A stretch of 64,000 nt of DNA, taken from NCBI GenBank assembly GCA_036874045.1, contig JAZBRI010000010.1:2004001-2068000 (forward strand), read 5' to 3'. Source of the stretch: Cymodocea nodosa. Taxonomy: Eukaryota; Streptophyta; Magnoliopsida; Alismatales; Cymodoceaceae. The translations under genes were made by a program, and so were the position numbers. Below the pieces are notes generated by a model. That model did no database searches, had not been told where the DNA came from, and saw only the letters and a program-made list of their open reading frames with translations. The stretch's first letter is position 1. Every line of letters starts with the position of its first letter. This document shows, one piece after another, positions 11,589 to 21,889 of this stretch.

Positions 11589-13078
11589 ATGACACCTGAG
11601 TTCTGGGAAAATGCAGTTGACATGTTAGAATTTCTTAAAGATTCAAAGGAATGGCACACGAGGCAGAAAACAGGAATACGACGAGGGAAAAAGAGCTACA
11701 AAAGGTAGAATCTGACCTTTTCTATTGGAGGAAAGAGTTAGTAGATTTGGGTATACAAATACCTTAGATAATGGAAACTAGAATCAAAGTTGCTATGGAA
11801 GCAACAAGAGCAAAGAGAAGAAGAAAAATAGGCTGAAACTAGTTTGTAGCCTATACAAGCAGAAGAAACAGAAGTTAGGGTAGAAGCTGATTTGCCCGTA
11901 ACTCCATCCCAATCTACCACAGAATCAGAAAGAACAATGACATTGCAGATTGGTAGTCAGGAGGAAGAAGAAAAAGAAGAAAATGAACAAAAAGCTAAAC
12001 AATTACATATGGAAAGAGATGACTCGACAGATTCCACGGAAGAGCGAAGAACTCTCAGTAAATTTTGGACAGTATTCAAGACAAAGTAGAGAGTTCTGCC
12101 AGCTCACCACCATAGACAAAAGAAGAAAAAATACAAGAATCTGCGGAGCATTTTCAGTTAGTTTAAGTTCAGCATATGGAAGAGGAAGTTCAAGAACAAA
12201 CCCCTCTAGAGCAACAAATTCACATTCCTGACCTGACTGAAACAATAGTTGTAAATGAAGTACATTTTTGGAGTTAGGAAGCTTATAATAAATACCAAGA
12301 GATAAGGGGTTGTGATATCATTTACAGTAGACCAGTAAATTTGGACAAAATGTAAGAAATCAAAGATTTATTTGAGTTCCAAGGTCTACTGCAGTTTATT
12401 TCTCAAGAAAGAGGACATGCAATGTATGAAAATCTAGTGCCCTGCTTTTATGCAAACGTAAGAGAAGGAGAAAGAGGATTAATTTCCAACATAGAGGAAG
12501 CTGATGTACAAATAACACCAGAGCTTCTCTAAAACATTCTAGGATTGAAAAATGAAGGACTAGAAATTCTAGAAAGCATAATTACAGTCATGTAGATAGA
12601 ACAGACCATAAAGGATTGTTTAGCTATCAATCCTAATGTGTCATTATTAAATAGACTAAAGCAATTAAATGGTAAAGCACACATGATAGCTAACATTTTA
12701 ATTAAGAATGTCAACCAACGACAAGACCATGATATAAAACTGAGTCAATTTGTCAAATGGGCCACATATGCAGTTGTGAACAGAATTCAAATAAATTGGT
12801 TTGTAGTTTTTATCTCCAAGCTGAGAACAGTGAAGAAGAAATTATTTTATGGAGATCTGATTCCACTACTGATGGTGGACTGTATCGATTTCACTAAATG
12901 GGCATCTAAAAGGATAAGATCTAGAATCATTTTAGTGAAAGAATATGGAAATTATGCTGTTGTAGAGATTACTGAACCTTTTGGAGGAGTTACAGGAGCT
13001 ATAGAAAGGATTAACCAATTAGAGCAATAAGTGGAAAGACTCTAGAAGGAAGTAGATGAACTTAGGAGAAAAGATTAA
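11589..13078 (+). pseudogene. ORF-X of element A (plant transposon accessory protein)
   Basis: The start follows the C copy, which begins MTLEFWEEVD; A reads MTPEFWEN at 11589. The N-terminal third is charged and helical, the middle is a Glu/Gln/Lys-rich linker (11900-12200), and the C-terminal 250 residues form a conserved domain with LFEFQGL, ITPELL, LGLKNEG, LLNRLKQLNGKAHMIANILI and NRIQINWFVVFISKL. The same C-terminal domain occurs in the copia element (55240-55972). It resembles what is annotated as putative plant transposon protein domain in Athila-type elements; I infer this from memory of the family. No membrane segment is seen, so it is unlikely to be an envelope protein. Broken. Confidence 0.6.
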
Positions 13079-14038
13079 ATTGTATTGTTCGTCTACTTGT
13101 ATATATTTGTATGAAAAATATCTGATTGATTGTAATGTAAACTATTCATATAAATGAATGTATATTTTTCAGATGTTTTTGCATTTATGTTTGAGAATGA
13201 TGTAATGGATGAATTATCTTGAATATTATATAATTGTTTGAACAAGACGCAAGATTGTTTAAAATATATACAAATTTTATGAATGACAGGATTAAATACA
13301 AGATAACTGGTTAATGCTGAAAATATCTGCATGCTGCAGAGTAAAATATAAATTCTGCATAATATGAAATGAATTGTAAGTTAAATATTTATACAATGTT
13401 TAGATTCAAATGAGTTTAATGACATGTATTTAACTTTATTTAAGTTAACAGAATGCAAGAGAGAAAAATATATAACTTAATACGAGGAGTAAGCTTAGAG
13501 GTTGCTAAGTATTAACTCAACGAAGTAAGTTCGTTGAGTTAACCTTAATTCCACGAAGTCAATAATATAATATAAGGACACTCTATTGAGTTATCTATAA
13601 TTCAACGAAGTTAGTCCGTGGAGTTAGCAACAGTAATTGAAGCTTGTCTGTTGAGTTAATTGTAACTTAACGAGGTTAGTTCATGGATTAAACTAAATGG
13701 TTATTCTTTTAGCCACGAACGAAACTTCGTAGATCTAGCGGTTATTAAAATTTGAAATTAGAAGTGACACACGTACCCATAAAAATAGGAACCGCACTGC
13801 ATGTTTTAAGACACGTTCTTGCAATGAGATTCATTTGCTTTATGGACGTGCATTATAAATATAGAACAGAATGTTATTTACGAGTTACCAGCACTTTTGA
13901 AAGAAAAGGAACTTCGTTGGGGAACTGGAAGGAAAAGCAGCTGATTCAACTTCATCCATCAACAACTATTTACTAAGTATAAAGCTTCAGACTAGTATGT
14001 AATTAATCTTCTATTAGTTTACTTTATGTTAAGAGTTT
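13079..14038 (+). promoter_or_regulatory. Spacer before gag of A: palindrome cluster and TATA-like box
   Basis: 13079-13500 is AT-rich with nothing recognisable. A GTTGAGTTA palindrome cluster spans 13503-13690. TATAAATATA lies at 13854-13863, about 175 bases before the gag start at 14039; the intervening stretch is less AT-rich and reads like a leader. B keeps the TATA-like site and the palindromes in the same place. This could be an internal promoter for gag and F-box, since both are far from the LTR promoter. Confidence 0.4.
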
Positions 14039-15388
14039 ATGAACACATGGATTCATTCTCCTAGCATTAAAAGATTTGTAAGAACACCTACACGGGATTC
14101 TTCAACACAGAGACGTATTGAAGTATTTTCTGAATTAGACTTTAACGAAATCCTTAGGGGCGTAGCTAACCTTTCATTAAAAGAGAACGAAGATATGGTT
14201 GCTCTAGTAGAGAAACCATTAGGGGAAATTCTGTATCTTGAATTAGTTGATGAACCTTCATGTATTCGATTGCCAAACTTTGAGGGAGATAGGTTTGAAC
14301 TAAAATCTAATTATATTAGTCAATTGCCACATTTTCATGGATTAGAAAGAGAGGATGCCTATTATTTCCTTAGAGAATTTAACGGAGTTTGTCAAATAAT
14401 GAAAATGTCAAACATGAGTATTGATGCTATTAAACTTAGATATATCTCTTTTACTTTAAAAGACACAGCTAAGAGATGGTTATATACTCTGTTGCCTGAT
14501 TCAATTTCTGCATGGACTAAATTTTACTCTATTTTTCTAGAAAAATATTATCCAACACATCAAACGATTAAAAAGAAGAAAGAAATATTAATGTGTAGCT
14601 AAAAATAGGGAGAATCATTCTAGAAATATTTTGAAAGATTTAAAGATTTACTGACTCAATGTCCACATCATGCAATGAGTAAAGCACAATTAATAAGTAT
14701 AATTTATGAAGGCATAGATGTTTCAACGAAATCTTTATTAGAATCTACTTGTCAGAATGGATTTTTAAAACTGTGTAGTGAAGAAGCATGGGCATATTTA
14801 GAAAACTTTGCTAAAAGAACTACATAGTGGGAAAACTCAGCTGAAGCTATTACAGATAAAAGAATATTGCCAAGGGGAATGCATGAAATAGATTCAAGCA
14901 CTATGCTTGAAGTTAAATTAACTGAATTAACAAAGAAAATAGAAGAGTTATCATTAAATCAAAAGCTAGTAGAAAAGAATGCAAACGTTAATGATTTACA
15001 TATTATTTATGCTAGAAACCAGAAAGATAACTTTGGAAATTCTTATAACCCTAATTGGAGAAATCACCCAAATTTATCTTGGAGAAACAACAATTTTCAA
15101 AGAGGAGAAAATATAAATGATAAAAATATAAGTTATGAAGCTTTAATTGAATAAGGATCTAGAATAGAGAAATTAGAAAAGATAATCCAACAATTAAACA
15201 ATCGTTTGGATCTTGTATTTGGAAATGCTGCAATTCAAAATCAAAATATAAATAGAAATATACCCCCTAGACAGAAAGAATCAATGGAAGTTAGACCTAC
15301 TAGAGGATTGTCAAAACAAGCAATACCTAATCCTATCAATAGAATAGTTAATGAAATTGATACCTCCTCTAGGAGGGTAGTTGAATGA
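14039..15388 (+). pseudogene. gag: gag (capsid) of element A, placed downstream of pol
   Basis: The open part 14039-14602 gives 187 residues including FELKSNYISQLPHFHGLERE, DAIKLRYISFTLKDTAKRWL and FLEKYYPTHQTIKKKKEI, the Retrotrans_gag pattern of Athila (FxLRDKAKxWLxSLPxxS). 14867-15154 has TMLEVKLTELTKKIEELSLN (coiled coil) and YNPNWRNHPNLSW, the segment that follows the zinc knuckle in other Athila gags; no knuckle is present here. 15155-15388 is the C-terminal tail. The position after integrase and ORF-X rather than before protease is the oddity. Broken in a few places. Confidence 0.82.
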
Positions 15389-15486
15389 AACAGAATAATT
15401 GAAGTAATTATGTATAATATAGTAAGCAGAAAAACATAAAAATATAAAAAGAAAAAAATGTAAATTTAATTATAGTTAGTAGTATC

Positions 15487-15547
15487 ATAGAGTTATTACT
15501 TAACTCAACGAACTTAGTCCATTGAGTTATGACCTAACTCCATGAGG
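15487..15547. repeat. GTTGAGTTA palindrome between gag and F-box (A)
   Basis: Contains TAACTCAACGAACTTAG followed by TCCATTGAGTTA: two arms facing each other with a 3-base spacer, then a third arm, CTAACTCCATGAGG. The same location is occupied in B and C. Confidence 0.6.
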
Positions 15548-15613
15548 ATGTGAAGTAGCTATGTTAATTTTGTCTTTGTTAATTTTTGTTTATGTTATAT
15601 AGAATCACAACAT

Positions 15614-16662
15614 ATGGAATTGATGAAATTACCACTGGATGCACTAAAGGAAGTACTGAGTAACCTGTCAGCTAAAGATCTGTACAGATTGTGTTGTGTA
15701 TCAAAGGAAATCAAAGATTGTGTTAGAGAAAAATATTTTCATGGACTACAAGCTGCAAAAATGACTAAGATTAGAGATGGATTTTTATGGAAGTCATTTA
15801 ATCGTAGTTCAATCTGCTATAATATCTGAATATGGAAGAAACTGCTAGAATTCCATCCAATACATTAAAAGGAATAGATCATATTATGGGGATGGATGAA
15901 GGATTAATTATATACAGAACCAAACCAAGGTATGCAATTCTATTACCCGACATTTTGATTAGAAATCCTATTACAAGAGAAGAATGGAATATAGGAAGGT
16001 CTAATAGATATGAAGTACCAACTTAAAATTGTGGGTCAACTTTAATATTTTCTGATAAAAATTCAACCATTCCTGAAAAATTATATTATTGGAGACCAGC
16101 TGGAAATTGGGATGAAGATTTATGCTTAAGTGTGTATAATTTTCTAAATAGATCTTGGACTGAAAATACTATGATATATCTAGGATAGAAATCATTAATT
16201 AACAACATGCATGTCATACTTAATGGATATATATATCTAGTCACAGATATATCAGTTGCATTTAGATCTAATTTATACATAGTAAGCATAGACAGTTATG
16301 ATGATTTTATAGAAATATTACCTATATCGAGTGATATAGCTAAACCACCAACTTCAAAATACGATCAAATTCAATTGGGAATGCGGTATAATGAATATGA
16401 TGATGCTACTTTATGTCTGATAAGATGATGGGATGAACTGAAGAAATTTCAAATATGGATTATGAAAGACCTAAATGAATGGAAGTGGGGAGAAGAATAT
16501 ATTGAAATAGATATAGAAATAGAAACAGCTACATTATCTTGGAACACAAGAGGATCCCTTTCTGCATTTCATTTCATTAATGGTAATACAGTTATATTTA
16601 GTATTGATAACATATTGCAAGTTTACAAGCTAAAAAGGAAAGCAAATTGCATTAAAACATAA
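15614..16662 (+). pseudogene. F-box protein gene carried by element A
   Basis: The N-terminus MELMKLPLDALKEVLSNLSA followed by KDLYRLCCVSKEIK is an F-box; IRNPITREEW begins an FBA-like region, and the C-terminal half (SVAFRSNLYIVSIDSYDDF, SLSAFHFINGNTVIFSIDNI) has the beta-strand-rich look of an F-box-associated domain. Full homology spans about 350 residues, normal for plant F-box/FBA proteins. Known family role: substrate receptor of SCF ubiquitin ligases. Located 225 bases after gag. Copies in B and C share the position. Broken in a few places. Confidence 0.78.
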
Positions 16663-16857
16663 TTAATAGCAAGAAGAATTATGCCTAAAAAGTTTGCATG
16701 GACTAACACGTTTATTCCATTTGTTACTACTTTTCAATCATGTTTTTAAACTATGATTTTGTGCTTTTAATGCTGTGTATTCTACATTTTTTTGAAAAGA
16801 AAAATTTTAGTTTTAGTTTTATTCTATAAAAAAAATATATATATATCAATCTAGTTT

Positions 16858-16933
16858 GTTGGTATCTGTTCTGGGAAACCAACTGGCTTGCTTGTGAGCC
16901 ACCAAAGGCATAGGAGCTTGGGTTCCACACAAG
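16858..16933 (+). other. Pair of conserved hairpins
   Basis: GTTGGT (16858-16863) can pair with ACCAAC (16878-16883), and CTTGTG (16891-16896) with CACAAG (16928-16933). In D both stems are kept. In C the second stem reads CTTGTG with CATAAG, which keeps pairing through a G-U pair. An RNA role such as packaging or splicing control is possible but unproven. Confidence 0.45.
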
Positions 16934-17166
16934 ACACTACTTTAACAAGTTAAATTGTTATTTTGTTATATACTTTGCTTTTATGTGTGAATGAAAAGTT
17001 TTTCAAAATCAAAAAATCAGAAGATATTGAAGGAGATACAAAAGGACGAGGTATGTATTTGATTACTTATCCTGAATTTACATTTCAACTAAGTTCGTTG
17101 AGTTAGATGCTAAGTCAACGAAACCATATTCATGGCTACTATAATTATTGTATTTATTGTAAAATC

Positions 17167-17209
17167 TTTTACATTGAGGACAATGCAAAATGTAGGTATA
17201 GGGGGGAGG
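17167..17209 (+). other. Hairpin followed by internal polypurine tract
   Basis: TTTTACATTG (17167-17176) pairs with CAATGCAAAA (17181-17190) around the loop AGGA, and AGGGGGGAGG follows at 17200-17209. The same arrangement is in C (38281-38332) and D (61615-61660). The TTGAGGACAATG plus G-run pattern is familiar from the 3' part of Athila-type elements. It may act as a second plus-strand primer. Confidence 0.5.
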
Positions 17210-17848
17210 TAATTAAAGTAACAACCATGTAATTTTGTTAATTAGAGGAATTAGAATGGTACTGCAAAAGTTCTGTCTATGGAAATTGAAAATTTTTTGA
17301 ACAAGAATTTGTTGTAACTATCCGATATTTGAAACTGTAAAATTTTTAAGAACTGTAACTACTTGAATGTTATATTTATAAGCTTATATAAGATGCTACA
17401 AATTTTATTATTCATACAAATCTAGATATAGTATCTTATGTTGTTGCTGAATTTTATGAGTTTAATAATTTCATGATTTTAAAATGAAATCAGAATGCTT
17501 AACTGAAACTCAATAAATTATCTGAAATCCTAAAAGAGCTGAAATGTTGATTTTTGGATTAAATGAAATACATATGATCAAGGATACATTTAATTTGATT
17601 GATTAAACTTGTAGAATGATTTATGTGTAGAGCTTATTAAACTACAGAAAAAGTATGAGCTTATTGACATGGATTCATATTTTCAGTAAATAATAGAAGC
17701 ATGACTATATGAGATTTGTATTTTATTGCATCTATATTAATGAAATATATACATATACTGTGTTGAAAAAAAAAAAAAAAAAAAACTTTGAGAGTTTATT
17801 GACTTGTTTGATCATGAGCCTTTTGTACTTGAGTAGATAGGTATGTAA

Positions 17849-17920
17849 GGATTGTTGACCTGAAAAAGGACTCTTTAAATCTAGCAACCTAAGATCCTGA
17901 TCAGATCTGGGATTGTTGAC
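17849..17920 (+). ncRNA. 72-nt repeat-and-hairpin motif shared by gypsy and copia elements (A copy)
   Basis: Starts and ends with GGATTGTTGAC (17849-17859 and 17910-17920). Between them CAAC (17885-17888) and ATCC (17894-17897) can pair with either flanking repeat, giving two exclusive stems. The span is 72 nt in all copies: C 37571-37642, D 60917-60988 and copia 52905-52976. Candidate RNA element by structure only. Confidence 0.45.
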
Positions 17921-18515
17921 TGAAAGCTCGATACATGGGTACACTAGAAAGCTCTTGTATAATTCAAGCTTGTCAAATTAACTTTTAAAGTACAAATATG
18001 CATATACTGTTTTGAAAAGATACAAGTGTTTTGTGAAATGCAAATATCTTTTGAATTGAGTATATGTTCTATTATCTAAAATTTCTGAAGTATGAATCTA
18101 GAATAAACTTTTGAAGTTGTTTATTTGAGATACAATTCTTTATTCTACTTGTCTTAATCATATTGAATTGGATTGTGTTTTGATTCGTATGTACTTGAAA
18201 TTTATTCAGGAAATCATATTGAAAAATTCAAGATGACAGATGCTGAAAAGAAGAACAAATGATAATATAATTAACACCTATGTGATGCTGATATATTTTG
18301 TATGTAATTTACATATATTCTAAGTATATTTGCAGGTTGAAGAGGAGAAAACAAAGTTAAAATAGATTACTGAAACATATAGAAAATCTATATAGTAATC
18401 TAATTTATTATTTTGAAGAAGAACAAGGTGAAGAATTAATTCTAGCACTTTAGAAAGACCAACTAATTAGATCTTAGTTTGCTAAGGGACTAGCAAAATT
18501 TAAGTATGGGGGAAG

Positions 18516-20574
18516 TGTTTAGAATGAAAAAGTGCATAATATTAACGGTTAAATGATGGTTAATTGCATAATATTTAGCTTATCATATGATAATTAAGCC
18601 ATTATGTTATAATTGCACTGTTATATGCTTTAATGAAAGAATCTACATAATTTTAGGGAATTAATGTTAATTTAGTACATTTCTGAACTGTCGATAAATT
18701 GCAGGCTGTGAAATTCTTAAGTATCCAAATTTTTTGTTATTTTGGAGAGTTATGTTTAATGTACCGGAAAGTTATGTTTTAAAGAATATTTATTATTTCC
18801 TGAAGTACACGTGTTGAAACCATAATGTATGACTTAAGTGGATTTTCGGTAAGTTATCTATTAACTATCAAAAATTCATTTGGGCATCGGATAGTTAGGT
18901 TTGTAAGTGTCCAAAATATTTGAACTTGTTAAGTTAGAATTATGCACGTGTTGAATTTAAATGCTTTAGTATATCACGGAGATGCACATGTTTAACTCGT
19001 TAAGTTAGCATAACTATACGCATTGAGTTACATGAATACACACTAAGGTAACGCATTATGTTAGCAGCTTATTTCTTTATTGCACGTGTTTTATAATTAA
19101 ATCAACAAAGTAAGTCCGTTGAGTTATCTGTAACTCCACGAACCATTTAATTTCTAATATGCCACTATAGCAGTTACAGAAACTAGGCATTTGAAGGAAA
19201 ACCACAATTGCATGTATCACGTAGGAATTCACTCATGGAAGGGAGAAGAAATCACCATCGTTGATCTGAATGAAGGAAATCCAACCGATCATCTAAAGCA
19301 GAAGTAGTTACTACTGAAGAAATATAAAAGAAGAGGAGAAAAAATGAAGAAAGTGTGGTTGGAGGTGTGTGGCAGTGTGTGTAAAGGTGGAGGACCGCGT
19401 TAACTACAGGCAGCGTCTGAAGTTCACTGAATCATCCACACCATCACCAACAATTCACCAACAACACTAACATTACCATAATCACCAACTATCGGAGGTC
19501 TGTGAGGATACTTTCCTGATGTCGGGTCGATTCCGAGTCAAACACGGTGCTTGACAACCACTGTGAGGAGTGATCGCGTCGCGGGAAGGGAAGCAATTTT
19601 CACCAAGCACTGACTCATATCTCAGGAGATCGTAAAGCTTCTAGCCTTGGTTTCGGGTTGATGCCAGTATGTTGAAGAGGAGATCATCTTGCAATTCTGG
19701 ACTCGCGATTCTATAGGGAGAGGAGGCAGAATTGTAAGTGATTAAGTTTTCAATGATGTCATAATCACATAGCATGTAGTGACGGAAGTATTTACTATCG
19801 TTAGAGAGTTTTACATTTCACATTTCGCCCATTTTCATGAACATCTCAAAACAAAAATACCAAAAACAACAACTTATTTATGTTTATATTTAGTATTTAA
19901 GTGTTGTATTGTTTGTTTTGTATCGTGATTAAAGTTATCATTGTTAGTATTGTGAATGTTTTATATTTGTTTGATTTAGAAAATAGAAAATAGTATTACA
20001 ATTTACTGAAATCGATTTGTTCCAGATACTTAAAGATTCTAAGGGTTACTATTTGAAATATTTGAATGTTAGTGTTGCTTAATGATAAATCTAATATTAA
20101 CTAGCATTAAAGAGCTTAATTGATGTTATTTACAATCTATAGAACCGCTCAATGGTTGGCCGAATTTCTCTGTAAATAGCAGTATTAAACTGGAAAGATA
20201 GGCTTGTGGAGTTAACTTAGGTCTACGAGATTAGTCCGTTGAGTAAGCCATAACTCCACGAACTTAGTCCGTTGTGTTAACTGTAACTCAATAGAGTGAT
20301 TACTAAACACATTAAGTATAATATAAAAAATGGAATAGTACACAATTCTTACTCAATTCTCTATGAGATCGACCTGTACTTGCACACAAATACAATATAC
20401 ACTGTGCACTTGCAGTTAAAATACAAATTAGAATTAATATCTAATTTGTGTGAAAGGTTGTTTGTTTACTTCTAAAAAGAAATTATTGATATAAGCATAA
20501 AGACAAATTAACCAAGTTAAAAATAGAAGTTAACAAATACAAGTTAATTGGTGTTGTTGCTTGGGAACCAAACA
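18516..20574 (+). repeat. 3' LTR of element A
   Basis: Direct copy of 4061-6111, starting TGTTTAGAATGAAAAAGT and ending GGGAACCAAACA. It carries TATAAAAG at 19323-19330 and palindrome clusters at 19101-19143 and 20208-20300. It is followed by ATATT (20575-20579), the target duplication, and then by B sequence. Confidence 0.88.
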
Positions 20575-21463
20575 ATATTATCAACATAAATACAGTTAAA
20601 TACATAAAATTAATTCAGCATTCAAATTAAACTTCATTTAATTTCATTTACTTCCAACCATAAATGTATATTTAATTCAAAATTCATTTCCTATTCTGCA
20701 GTAAACATAATTTGTTTTTTTCAATATGCAAATATATTTATTTGTTTTCCAAATCCTTTAGTATTTAATCATCTCATTCATAATCTTAATTTTTATTAGT
20801 GTTGTAATACTTCAAACAAATACATATATATTCAAATTTTTCAATAGCACTTTGAATTAATTCAATCGTTCACATTCATATAATTTGAAAAGCATATTAT
20901 TTGTCAAATAAACATATATATAATTTGCTTACATTACATACAATTAGATATTTTACAATACAAGTAGATAATTAATACATTTAATCTCTATTCCTTAATT
21001 CATCTACTTCCTTCTAGAGTTTTTCTAATTGTTGCTCTAATTGATTTATCTGTTCTAAAGCTTTTGATGTTTCTCCAGAAAGTCTTGCAATCCTAGTATC
21101 AACAACTACAATAGCAGTAGTATTATTTTTGTATTCCTTCACTGAAATGACCTTGAATCTCATCCTTTTTTATATTCATTTCGTGAAGTCAATACCTTCC
21201 ACCATCAGTAGTAGAATCAAATCTCCATCAAATAATTTTTCTTTACTACTTTGAGTTTGGAGAGTATTACTTTACACCAATTCAATTGAATTCTATTCAC
21301 AACTACATAAGTGGTCCACTTGACAAATTGACTAAGATCTATATCGTGGCCTTATCTTTGATAAATAGTCTTCACTAGTATAGTTACTACCATGTGTGCC
21401 TTGCCATTTAAGTATTTCAATCTATTAAGTAATGGCACACAAGGGTCACTAGCTATACACTAC
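20575..21463 (-). pseudogene. ORF-X of element B, C-terminal part, plus AT-rich spacer
   Basis: 20575-20950 is AT-rich spacer between gag and ORF-X of B with no gene seen. 20960-21463 reads on the minus strand as the C-terminal end of ORF-X, matching A 12600-13078. Homology stops exactly at the TTA that borders Harbinger 1 and resumes at 27908. Confidence 0.7.
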
Positions 21464-21466
21464 TTA

Positions 21467-21889
21467 GGGTGTGTTTGTGTACAATTCCCATTAAGAAAGG
21501 AAATGACAGGAATTACTGGAAATGTTGGGAATTTGAAAACTTGGGAAATGATAAGAGATGACAGAAAAGTTTACGCATTTGTGCAGGTTGAGAAATAACA
21601 AGAAATGATAAAAAAGTTTGGCATATTTGTGCAAAATAGGAAATGAAATGATTGGAAATGACATGAAATTTTAACATGTTTATACATACTTCAATAATTT
21701 TTAATAATTTTTTAAAATAGTAAATAATAGTGCAACTTTAAAGTAATTTTTTAAATAATAACGTATATATTAATTATATTAAGTAATATAGTATAATATA
21801 ATATATAATACATAATTATTTTATCCAACTATAAATTTTTCATCACAAACATAATTCATTACATCAAATGTTCAACAAACAACATCTCA
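21467..21889. other. Left terminal and non-coding region of Harbinger 1
   Basis: Terminal inverted repeat at 21467-21480, then repeats of GGAAATGA and its variants to about 21665 (probable transposase-binding words by analogy), then very AT-rich sequence to 21889. No gene seen. Confidence 0.5.

Larger units (their letters stand above)
16663..18515 (+). other. 3' non-coding module of element A
   Basis: About 1.85 kb without a gene, conserved in C (36976-38878) and D (60319-62063). In order: two adjacent hairpins (16858-16883, 16891-16933), GTTGAGTTA palindrome (17090-17125), hairpin plus purine tract (17167-17209), a long block (about 17520-18350) shared with the copia element, including a 72-nt motif (17849-17920), a poly(A) run near 17767-17784, and the terminal polypurine tract ATGGGGGAAG (18506-18515) directly before the 3' LTR. 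Confidence 0.7.
4061..20574 (+). mobile_element. Athila-like Ty3/gypsy element A with rearranged gene order, complete in outline but broken
   Basis: The element is bounded by two direct LTRs (4061-6111 and 18516-20574). The 5 bases before it (ATATT, 4056-4060) repeat exactly after it (20575-20579), so the whole 16.5 kb is one insertion. Family: Athila/Tat branch of Ty3/gypsy, judged from the tRNA-Asp type primer site, RT motif FMDDFTVYG and capsid sequence. Order: LTR, primer site, zinc knuckle, acidic ORF, pol, hairpin array, ORF-X, spacer with TATA box, gag, F-box, non-coding module, polypurine tract, LTR. Roughly ten or more breaks. LTR divergence by eye near 7% over the first 250 bases suggests an age of a few million years under usual plant rates. 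Confidence 0.9.

Noticed and set aside
13079-13500. A third LTR between ORF-X and gag of A, which would split A into two elements
   Set aside because: No TGTTTAGAATG start, LTR TATA context, primer site or purine tract is found there, and target duplications match only at the outer ends.
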